This document shows, in pieces, positions 26,002 through 34,500 of a stretch of DNA of 64,000 nucleotides. The translations under genes were made by a program, and so were the position numbers. Source of the stretch: Ancylobacter crimeensis (GTDB lineage Bacteria > Pseudomonadota > Alphaproteobacteria > Rhizobiales > Xanthobacteraceae); contig NZ_JALKCH010000002.1 of NCBI RefSeq assembly GCF_023016805.1, positions 248,001-312,000 on the forward strand. Direction: 5' to 3'. The notes under the pieces are model-generated. The model searched no databases. It was not told the DNA's origin and was given only the letters and a program-made list of their open reading frames with translations. Each line of letters opens with the position of its first letter. Positions within the stretch are counted from its first letter, which is position 1.

Positions 26002-27648
26002 ATGAGCGCGGATGGGGTCGTGGTCTTCGAAAGCGGCTGGGGCACGATCATCATTGCCCGCGGCCTGTCGACCCGCGGCCAATTCATGAAGTCGAGCCGG
26101 GGCGCTGAACTGGCCTACGCGCTTCGCGCCTATCTGCTGCAGGGCGGCAGTATCGAAAGGCTGGCGGGGTTCTGGGCACAGAATGGCGGCACGCGGTGCA
26201 GCCCGGCTATCGCGCCGCTCATTGCCGAGGTTGCGGACGCCGTGGACCGCGGTCGGCTCAATGCCTGGATCTTCCGCCAGCCGCAGATGGGGTCGAAGGC
26301 GGATTTCAACAGCCTGGCGGAACAGGCAGAACGCGGAGTGCAGCAGAGCATGCGCTCGTCGCGACGCCCGCCACCCCCGCCAACGGCGGCGACCCTTGCT
26401 CCTGCCGCCGGCCTGGGGACGCCCCTCGCCGCCGCGCTGCCGGTCAGAAGCGTCGGCGACATGAAGCTTGCGGAACGCCTCGCGATCGTGCTGCGCCGTA
26501 CGCCGGACCACCTCGCCGGCGATCTGGCCGAGCCATTCCGGGCCTTCGTCGAGAATCCGGAAACGCTGGCCATGGCGGTGCTGGCGGGAATCCTCCTGAC
26601 CGAGCTTCACGCCGTGGCGGCGGGCGAGGTCATCGACGGCGCGGTTCTGACGGCGCTCATCGTCTGCGCAGTCATGCGGGGGGAATCGGGCTATGAGGCC
26701 GTGCACACCACGCTGGCGGCGGCCGAGAGCGTGGTGCGCTTCCTGATGCTGACATTCGGCGCAAAGACCGAGCGCGATCTCGACGAGGCGGCGAAGCTGC
26801 TGGCACAGGCGGTGGCGGCGGTCGGCGTGGCCGCGATCATCTTCCTGTTCCGCCGCATCACGGGCGAGCGCCAGGACGGGCCGAAGCAGAAGGCCGGAAA
26901 GGGGCGGCCGGTTGCGGCGATGACGGAGGAGGAACGCCTGAGGGCGAACCAGGGCAAGCCGCTTTCCGGCCCCGCGCCTGCTCCCAATCCCACGCCACCG
27001 CCACATCCGACTCCGCCGCAGCTATCGCAGAAACCAGGCTCTCAGGCAGGCCCGCAGGCAGGTCGCCCCAGTGCACGGGAGCTTCTGGCCGGCCAGCCGC
27101 ACAACACCGTCGAGGACATCTACAAGGTTGCGCCGAAGCATCAGGCGAAGCTTGCGAAAGCCGGCCAGAGCATCGAGGCTGAACTGGGCGTCGACTGGAA
27201 GAATCCCGGTATCAAGGACCGGGAGACGGCCGCCGCCAAGATGGAGCGCAAGAAATACAGGTCCGTGAAGCAGATGAGCGACATCGTGCGGGGCGGATTC
27301 GTGGTGGATACGCCCGCGCAGGCGGATGCCGTCGTCGCCAAACTGGGCCGCCGCTTCGACATTCTCGACGAGGGGTGGAAGGCCTCGGACGTGGGATATG
27401 TGGACCGGAAAGTGCTCGTGCGCTTTGACGACGGGACGGTGGGAGAGGTGCAGATCTGGAACCGGGCCATGTATGCCGCCAAGGATCCCGGCTCGAAGCT
27501 TTATACCCAGCGTCGAAGCCTACCGGCGGGTGATATTCGCCGGCAGGAGCTCGAACGCCAGGAAAGAGCTCTCTATTCGGCAGCGGTCAGCGAATCCGGC
27601 GAAGACTGGTCGGCCATCAGCGCGGCATCCGGGACGGGCGGCAATTGA
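26002..27648 (+). CDS. Candidate T6SS effector with a RelA/SpoT-like C-terminal toxin domain
   Basis: The 548-residue product has an unrecognised N-terminal domain, hydrophobic helices (about residues 193-230 and 270-290) typical of pre-toxin regions, a Pro-rich linker (about 325-355), and a C-terminal domain (about 365-530) that resembles RelA/SpoT nucleotidyltransferases. Matching motifs are a KMERKK helix, SDIVRGGFVV (Asp427, Arg430), a GYVDRKV strand and GEVQIW with a candidate catalytic Glu482. Pseudomonas Tas1 is a T6SS effector of this fold that makes (p)ppApp. The match is by eye. It follows the kinase gene by 45 bp. Confidence 0.65.
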   Translation: MSADGVVVFESGWGTIIIARGLSTRGQFMKSSRGAELAYALRAYLLQGGSIERLAGFWAQNGGTRCSPAIAPLIAEVADAVDRGRLNAWIFRQPQMGSKADFNSLAEQAERGVQQSMRSSRRPPPPPTAATLAPAAGLGTPLAAALPVRSVGDMKLAERLAIVLRRTPDHLAGDLAEPFRAFVENPETLAMAVLAGILLTELHAVAAGEVIDGAVLTALIVCAVMRGESGYEAVHTTLAAAESVVRFLMLTFGAKTERDLDEAAKLLAQAVAAVGVAAIIFLFRRITGERQDGPKQKAGKGRPVAAMTEEERLRANQGKPLSGPAPAPNPTPPPHPTPPQLSQKPGSQAGPQAGRPSARELLAGQPHNTVEDIYKVAPKHQAKLAKAGQSIEAELGVDWKNPGIKDRETAAAKMERKKYRSVKQMSDIVRGGFVVDTPAQADAVVAKLGRRFDILDEGWKASDVGYVDRKVLVRFDDGTVGEVQIWNRAMYAAKDPGSKLYTQRRSLPAGDIRRQELERQERALYSAAVSESGEDWSAISAASGTGGN

Positions 27649-27935
27649 CCATACTCGGGAAGAAATCGCTCACGCATCGCGGCTTCCGATGGAAGGAGCC
27701 GATCATACGCGGTCTCGTCCGGGTCGATCTCCTCCCAGTCCTCGCCCGGCCCCAGGACGGCCCATGCCCGGCGCGGAAAGCCCGATGTCACGATGGCCGG
27801 ACGGTATTCCCAATCAACGAAGATCATCATGTGCTCCGAGCAAGAAAACGACCGCACACATCTGTGCAAGGCGCATCGCCCGCGCCAGTGGCCGCCAGGT
27901 GCGGCTTCCTCATTGTCCTCGATCTTCCTGACCAT
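27573..27935 (-). CDS. Small convergent gene overlapping the toxin 3' end
   Basis: The 120-residue frame overlaps the last 76 bp of the toxin gene on the opposite strand. ATG 27935 has an excellent GGGAGGAG ribosome site and codon use is GC3-rich as in real genes. A Cys/His cluster (RCALHRCVRSFSCSEH) lies at about residues 20-35. A shorter start at 27830 also has GGAG upstream. Function unknown; an immunity protein or an antisense control element are both possible. Existence itself is moderately sure. Confidence 0.5.
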   Translation of the reverse strand: MVRKIEDNEEAAPGGHWRGRCALHRCVRSFSCSEHMMIFVDWEYRPAIVTSGFPRRAWAVLGPGEDWEEIDPDETAYDRLLPSEAAMRERFLPEYGQLPPVPDAALMADQSSPDSLTAAE

Positions 27936-27971
27936 ATAGGCTCCTCCCACACCGTGGAAAAGGCAATCCTC

Positions 27972-28295
27972 ATGCCTCAGATCCCTTCCGACCACGCCGC
28001 CATCGATCGCCGGCTGGTCGATGCGCTCTTCGACATCGTGCCGGATGACTGGAAGGCTTTCCGGCTCAGCATCCGGCCGCCGGAAGCGGAGGATGGCCCG
28101 CTACGGCTCGCCGTCGTCAATCCCGATGTCGCGGGGGCCGATGCGGTGCCGGACGCGCCGCTGCGCGCGGCGGCGGATGAACTGGCCGCCTTTCTTGCCC
28201 GCGAAGGGCGTGCCTGGGAGGTGCTGTCCTATAGCGGCCATCTCGGCGCCGACGACGAATGGCACCTCAAGATCGTGGTGCCGTTGCCGGACTGA
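27972..28295 (+). CDS. Small acidic protein, candidate immunity protein
   Basis: The 107-residue product is acidic and soluble with no signal. The N-terminal helix followed by IVPDDWKAF loosely resembles small YezG-type (DUF600) immunity proteins, whose family signature is a helix leading to an IPxxW motif. It lies 323 bp after the toxin-like gene on the same strand, with the convergent small gene between. ATG 27972 is preferred over the upstream-open frame because the upstream part is the antisense of the small gene. Confidence 0.65.
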   Translation: MPQIPSDHAAIDRRLVDALFDIVPDDWKAFRLSIRPPEAEDGPLRLAVVNPDVAGADAVPDAPLRAAADELAAFLAREGRAWEVLSYSGHLGADDEWHLKIVVPLPD

Positions 28296-28576
28296 ATGTC
28301 CGAGCCTCGGGTTTCTGGGAAAGCCGTGCCGTGGAAAGGGGCGAGCGGCGCTTCGCCGTCGCGCCACGCATGGTTGCATGCTAATCTGCCATACGAAATA
28401 CGGACATGCCGGACGCTCGCCGGAGGATCCGCCCCGGCGCTCACGGCGCAGCCGGCCGGCGCGAGCCTGCCTTGGAGGCGCGGTGCCTCGATCCGGCGGA
28501 ACGTCTGCATGCAGGGTCGGCGTGGCGAGGCGGTCGCCGCGGTTTTCCGCGCACCGGGATTGGTGTGGCATTGTCG

Positions 28577-31192
28577 ATGCGGAACGACATGACGGAGATG
28601 GTCGGGACGAGGCGGGGCACGGCTCCCGCACATGGGGCACATGCCGGCGGCGCGGTTGCGCGATCGCGGGTCGCGCTCCGTGGCGGCGCGTTGTCATGGT
28701 TGCGCTTCGTCCGGGCGTGGCTTCTGCGTGCTGCGCAGGCCGGTGTGGTCGTGGCCGGCGTAGCGCTCCTTCCCGCTTCGACGGCAGTGGCCCAACAGGG
28801 GGCCGCGGCCGAGTCCGACGGCGGAACGTCCTCCGTCTCCGTCCCCAATGCGCCGGTGCCCGGCCCCGATGCCGAGCGCGGGTTGACGCGGGTGATCGGC
28901 GGCCGCAAGGCGGTGGACGGCGCCTGGCCGTCGCAGGCCAAGATCTATGTCACCGATGCCGCCGGGCGCGGGCGGATGCGCGCTCTGTGCGGTGCCACGG
29001 TGATCGGCGCCAACTGGCTGGTGACGGCAGCGCATTGCTTCGTCACCCCCGCCGCGGGCGGCGGACGGGGATCGACGGCCCTCGCCCAGGACCTGCTTGT
29101 GGTGACCGGTGGCACCCGGCTGCCGGCGCTCATCACGGCGGGCGACGCCACGGCGCAACGCGGCATCCGCGTCCGCAGCGCCATCCCGCACCCTGATTTC
29201 AACCCCGATACCTACGCCAACGATATCGCTTTGGTCGAACTCGACCGGCCGGCCAATGCGCCGGCCATGGCCGTGCTCGGCGGGCCGGATCGCACTAGCG
29301 ACCATGCCGGGCTCGCCGCCACGGTGGTCGGCTGGGGCCTGACCAGCGAGGTGATCGGGGCTACGACCAGCGACCTGCCGGCCGATCTGCAGGAGGTCGA
29401 GATGCCGCTGGTCGACATTGCCGGCTGCCGCGCCGCCTATGCCGACAGCGCGCTGCGCAAGAACACCATCAGCGACAACAATCTCTGCGCCGGCTTCCGC
29501 AGCGGGGCACGCGACGCCTGCAGCGGCGACAGCGGCGGCCCGCTTATGCTGCATGGCGCGGCCGGGGGATGGGTCCTCGCCGGTGTGGTGAGCTGGGGCG
29601 AGGGCTGCGGGCGCCGCAACCGCTTCGGCGTCTACACCCGCGTCGCCAGCTATGAGCCATGGCTGCGAGCCCTCACCGCCGGCCAGATGGCCCCCACGGA
29701 ACGCCCGTCGGAAGCTTTCACCCTTTCCGCCGACGACATGACGCTCGCCGCCCTTTCGACCGGGCGTTCCGCTGAGGGCGCCCCGGCACCCACCAGCGCG
29801 GCCGAGGTCGCCCGCACCGCCGCGGCGGTGCCGCCCGGCGATCGCGCTTTGGTCATCGGCATAGACCGCTATCCCGGCCGCCTGGCGCTGACGGGGTCGG
29901 CCAATGACGCGGCGTCGATCGCCAGCCTGCTGGTCGATGTGTTCGGCTATCGCCGCGAACAGGTGATGACGCTGACCGACGAGGCCGCCACACGCGCAAC
30001 GCTCCTGGCGGCGTTCGACAGCTGGCTGGCGCAGGGATCCCGGCCTGGCTCGCGGGTCTTCGTCTATTACAGCGGTCAAGGCTTCCAAAGCCGGGTTTTC
30101 CCCGCGCTGCGCGACGGCCCGGCCGGGCCGGCCCTGGCCCCGGTGGATCTCGCCCTGATCCGCGATGGCGAGGACCGAGTGTGGAATGTCGGCGGCGCCA
30201 TCTCTCCCGAGGAACTGGACCGGCTGTTCACGCGGCTTGCGGATCGGCAGGTCACCGCGGTGTTCGACACCACGCAGATGTCGCGCCGCGAGTTCCAGCG
30301 CCCCGCGCATGCCCGGCCGGACGAGATCGGTACGGTGCGCAGCGTCGAGGCGGTGGTCGATCTCGCCCCCTCGGCGAGCGAGGTCTCGCTGCGCGAAGCG
30401 TCGGCTGTCGGCATCGGCGCCAATGCCGTGCTCTGGATGGCCGCTGCCCCGGATCAATGGGCGCTGGTCGACCGGGAGAGCGATCAGCCGACGGGCGTCT
30501 TCACCCGCAGCTACATCGCCGCGCTGCGGGCGGGCCAGCTGGTCGGCGCCGGGCGTAGCGCCACCGTGGCCAGCCTCTATGACGACGTCCGCGGCGGGCT
30601 GCGGCGCTATTGCGAAGAGGCCGCGACGCGTTGCCGGTTGAGCATGACGCCGCAGATCTATGCGCCGGCCTCCGTCCGCGATGTTGCCATCGCCGAGCTG
30701 GCGCGTGCCACCGGCACGGCTGCCCGTCCCGCGCAGCTCATGCAGAACACCGCCGGCTTGTCGGTTCGCGCCACCGCGACGGGCGTGAGCATCACCGCCC
30801 GCAAGGCCGGCTTCCTTGTCCTGGTCGGCATAGACCCCGCCGGGCGGCCGCAGCAGATCTTCCCCGACCCGGCGGTGCTGGAGCGCCAGAGGCGCGCGGC
30901 GATGGATATCAACCGGCTGGGCAGCAATGCGACGGCCGAGGTCGCGCTCACGCTGCGGCAGGCGCAGCTTCCCGTTCTGCTGGCGGTTCTGTCCGACCGG
31001 CCGGTGCAGGCGCTCGATCTGCCCGAGCAGGCGGGCGACGGCGCCGACATGATGGGCGGCTTGGTGTTCCTCTACGATTATGTACGCTCGCTGCGCGTGC
31101 CCGATCCGGCAAATGGGCAGATCGCTGATGTCGAGTGGTCGTTCGAGGCCCGGCTGCGACCGGACGGCGCAACGAGCGCCGCCACGCCCTGA
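28577..31192 (+). CDS. Secreted trypsin-like protease fused to an inactive caspase-fold domain
   Basis: The 871-residue product has a membrane-signal segment (about residues 38-72) and an S1 protease domain with a complete triad: His153 in TAAHC, Asp216 in DIALVEL and Ser319 in SGDSGGP, plus paired cysteines. From about residue 430 comes a caspase-fold domain (ALVIGIDRYPG), but the usual His is Gln501 (YYSGQGF) and the usual Cys region reads FDTTQ (Thr566). This is therefore a pseudo-caspase, probably for binding. The start is uncertain (ATG 28577, 28589 or 28598). Confidence 0.9.
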   Translation: MRNDMTEMVGTRRGTAPAHGAHAGGAVARSRVALRGGALSWLRFVRAWLLRAAQAGVVVAGVALLPASTAVAQQGAAAESDGGTSSVSVPNAPVPGPDAERGLTRVIGGRKAVDGAWPSQAKIYVTDAAGRGRMRALCGATVIGANWLVTAAHCFVTPAAGGGRGSTALAQDLLVVTGGTRLPALITAGDATAQRGIRVRSAIPHPDFNPDTYANDIALVELDRPANAPAMAVLGGPDRTSDHAGLAATVVGWGLTSEVIGATTSDLPADLQEVEMPLVDIAGCRAAYADSALRKNTISDNNLCAGFRSGARDACSGDSGGPLMLHGAAGGWVLAGVVSWGEGCGRRNRFGVYTRVASYEPWLRALTAGQMAPTERPSEAFTLSADDMTLAALSTGRSAEGAPAPTSAAEVARTAAAVPPGDRALVIGIDRYPGRLALTGSANDAASIASLLVDVFGYRREQVMTLTDEAATRATLLAAFDSWLAQGSRPGSRVFVYYSGQGFQSRVFPALRDGPAGPALAPVDLALIRDGEDRVWNVGGAISPEELDRLFTRLADRQVTAVFDTTQMSRREFQRPAHARPDEIGTVRSVEAVVDLAPSASEVSLREASAVGIGANAVLWMAAAPDQWALVDRESDQPTGVFTRSYIAALRAGQLVGAGRSATVASLYDDVRGGLRRYCEEAATRCRLSMTPQIYAPASVRDVAIAELARATGTAARPAQLMQNTAGLSVRATATGVSITARKAGFLVLVGIDPAGRPQQIFPDPAVLERQRRAAMDINRLGSNATAEVALTLRQAQLPVLLAVLSDRPVQALDLPEQAGDGADMMGGLVFLYDYVRSLRVPDPANGQIADVEWSFEARLRPDGATSAATP

Positions 31193-31533
31193 TCCGATTC
31201 GAAATGAGCCCACAACCAGACGCTTCGTTCGGCGCGAGAGCTTGCAGTCATGCCGGGTGTGTCTCCGGCGCCACATTCGTGTCGGAATATCGCAGCCCGT
31301 TGAACCGCTGCCCGCGGCGGCACCGCTTCCGGCAGAGCGGGTTGTGGCTTCTTCTGGTTGTAACCCATTGATTGCACTCGCGTGGTGTCGAAATACTCCG
31401 GCTGGCGTGGCGAATGCTGGCGTGTAGCAAGGTTTTGCGGGCACTCTTGAAAGGTTTCGGAACGACCCATACGCTCGACTACGGGAAAGCTGATGTTCTA
31501 ATTCTGAGCATTCGCTTGTGGGCGGAGACTATA
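31193..31533. other. 341-bp intergenic region before the autotransporter
   Basis: The reading frame of the autotransporter stays open from 31372, but the signal peptide and the ribosome site place the start at 31534. I see no gene, strong terminator or clear promoter here. A TTGATT at 31368 lacks a good -10 box. Confidence 0.4.
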
Positions 31534-34500
31534 ATGACCTTATTCGTGGCGGGCGGCCGCAGGTCGGGTGTGGTGCGTGCCGATGGTGGTCTTTCCGCCG
31601 GCGTCAGCGATGGCAGGAAGATCCGGCGGACAGTGCGTGGCCGGGCTTCGGTGCTGGGACGGTTCCGGTGGCATCTGGCGGGAACGACGGTGCTGGCGAC
31701 GTCGCTCGGCATCGGCGCGGCTCTCCTGCCGCAGGGCGCATCGGCGGAAACGCTGGTTCTGGGCGGCGGGGACCAGGACTTCCTGTTCGGCGCCCAAGGG
31801 TCTTCCTGGGATCGCACCTTCGAGGTGACGACGTATAGCCCCACCGTCATCGTCGTGCGCGACGACTTCCTGGTCGGCGACCAGTTCGAAGTATTCAAGG
31901 ACGGCACCTCGCTCGGAACCACCAGCGTCCCGCCGCCCTTCAGCACCGGCACCTTCACGATCGGCGGCGACAGCGGGACGACCGGGGTCACATCGACCAT
32001 CTCTGGCACCGCGATCCAGTCGCCCTATGGTGAAGGCCGCGCCTACATCCAGGGTTATTCGCTCTGGATCGACAAATCGCAGGCCTATTTCACCCAAGCG
32101 GACCCGGCGGCGCAGCAGACGCCGATGACCTTCAATGGCGGCATCCTCCAGCCGACGGGGGGTGTCACTGTCACCTTCAACCAGCCCGTCACCATCAAGG
32201 CGACCGGGGGCACCCTCGATACGACGAATGCCGATACGGTCTTCAACGGCGCCGTCACGGCTGCAGGCGACTTCACCAAGACCGGCACGGGCACCTTCAC
32301 CATCGCCGGGGGCGGCAGTTTCCTGGGCCTCACCAACGAAGAAGGCACGACGATCGTCACCAGCAACCTCGGCGCGACCGGGGTAACCAATGCGGCGGGT
32401 GCTGCGTTCATCGTCGGTTCGACTGTGGTCGGCAGTTCCACGACCCTCACGATCAGCGGCGGCACGTTCGAGAACCAGGGCGACCTGACCGTCCGCGACA
32501 CCGGGACGATCAGTGCGGCCGGTGTCAACAACACTGCGGCCGGCACGGTCGAGAATTACGGAACGATCACGGCCGCCAACGTCAACAATACCGGCACGGG
32601 TACGATCGAGAACTACGGGTCGATCAACGGGAATGGCAATAATTCGGGCTTCCGGTTCCGCAACGAGCTCGGAGGCGTCATTTCCGGCAACGCGACCAAC
32701 ACGGGCAACACCTTCGTCAATGCGGGCGAGGTGACGGGCAACGCCACGAATTCCGGGACGAGCTTCACCAACTCCGGCACCATCGACGGCGATGCCGTCA
32801 ATACGGCGAACACTTTCGCGAATTCGGGCCTGGTCAAAGGCAACGCCAACAACATTGGCGGCACCTTTGACAATACCGGCACGATCAACGGCACCGCCAG
32901 CAATTCCGGTTTGCTGTTCACCAATGAGGCGGCGGGCATCATCAAGACGAATGCCAGCAATTCGGCCGGCACGTTCCAGAACAACGGTGTGATCGGCACC
33001 GGCGCGGCGGGCACCGGCAATGCCGTCAACACGGGTACCGGCCTGTTCGTGAACACGAACCAGATCCTGGCCAACGCCACGAACTCCGGAACCAGCTTCA
33101 GCAATTCCGGCACCATCGGTGCCAACGCCACCAATACGGGGGGCGCTTTCGTCAATGCCGGCACCATCGGCGGCGATGCCACCAATACCGGGGGCACCTT
33201 CGACAACACCAACAGGATCAAGGGCACGGCCAGCAATTCCGGCACGACGTTCACCAACGCGGCCGGCGCCGTCATCGAGACGAATGCGAGCAATTCGGCC
33301 GGCACGTTCCAGAATGACGGCGTGATCGGGACGGGCGCGGCGGGCACCGGCAATGCCGTGAACAGCGGCACCGGCCTGTTCGTGAACACGAACCAGATCC
33401 TGGCCGACGCCACCAACTCCGGAACCAGCTTCAGCAATTCCGGCACCATCGGCGCCAACGCCACCAATACGGGGGGCGCCTTCGTCAATGCCGGCACCAT
33501 CGGCGGCGATGCCACCAATACCGGGGGCACCTTCGACAACACCAACAGGATCAAGGGCACGGCCAGCAATTCCGGCACGACGTTCACCAACGTGGCCGGC
33601 GCCGTCATCGAGACGAATGCGAGCAATTCGGCCGGCACGTTCCAGAATGACGGCGTGATCGGGACGGGCGCGGCGGGGACCGGCAATGCCGTGAACAGCG
33701 GCACCGGCCTGTTCGTGAACACGAACCAGATCCTGGCCGACGCCACGAATTCCGGAACCAGCTTCACCAATTCCGGCACCATCGGCGCCGATGCCGCCAA
33801 TATGGCGGGCACGTTCCTCAATGCGGGCACGGTGGTCGGCGTCGCGACCAATTCCGGCACGGGCCTGTTCACCAACGATGTCGGCGGCAAGGTCGGCGCC
33901 GCCGTCAACATCGACTATGGCCAGTTCATTAATCACGGCACGATCAGCGGAAACGTGGTCAATGCCGACAACGGCACGTTCAGCAATACAAGTTTCAACA
34001 CCATCGTCGGTGATGTGCTGAATACCAACGCCGCCATTTTCGCCAATACGGGCGGCATCGACGGCAGCGTCACCAATAGCGGGTCGGCAAGCTTCTCCAA
34101 TGCCGGTTCGATCGGCGGTGATGTCGCCAACCTCGACGCCGCGACCTTCGCCAATAGCGGCACTATCGTCGGGTCGGTGACGAACGAATCCGCCTTCGTC
34201 AATTCCGGCAGCATCGGCGGTGCGCTGACCAACCTCTTCTCGTTCTTCGCGACGGGCGGCAGCATAGGCGGCGATGTGACCAACGCCGCCGGCGCGACCT
34301 TCACGGTCGCTTCCACGACGCCGGCCTCGGTCGGCGGCAGCTTCAGCAATGCCGGCACCATCGAGATGCGTTCCGACGGTACCACCTTCAACACCCTGAA
34401 CATTGGCGGCAATTACACGGGCACCGGCGCTTCGCAAGCGAACATGGACGTCAATCTCAGCGGCGCGAATGACGGCGTGCGCAGCGACGTCATCAACATC

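Noticed and set aside
31368-31396. TTGATT with AAATAC 17 bp on, as a promoter for the autotransporter
   Set aside because: The -10 matches at only two of six positions.
28694-31444. Minus-strand open frame over 900 codons
   Set aside because: Antisense of the trypsin/pseudo-caspase gene, which has an intact catalytic triad in the plus frame.
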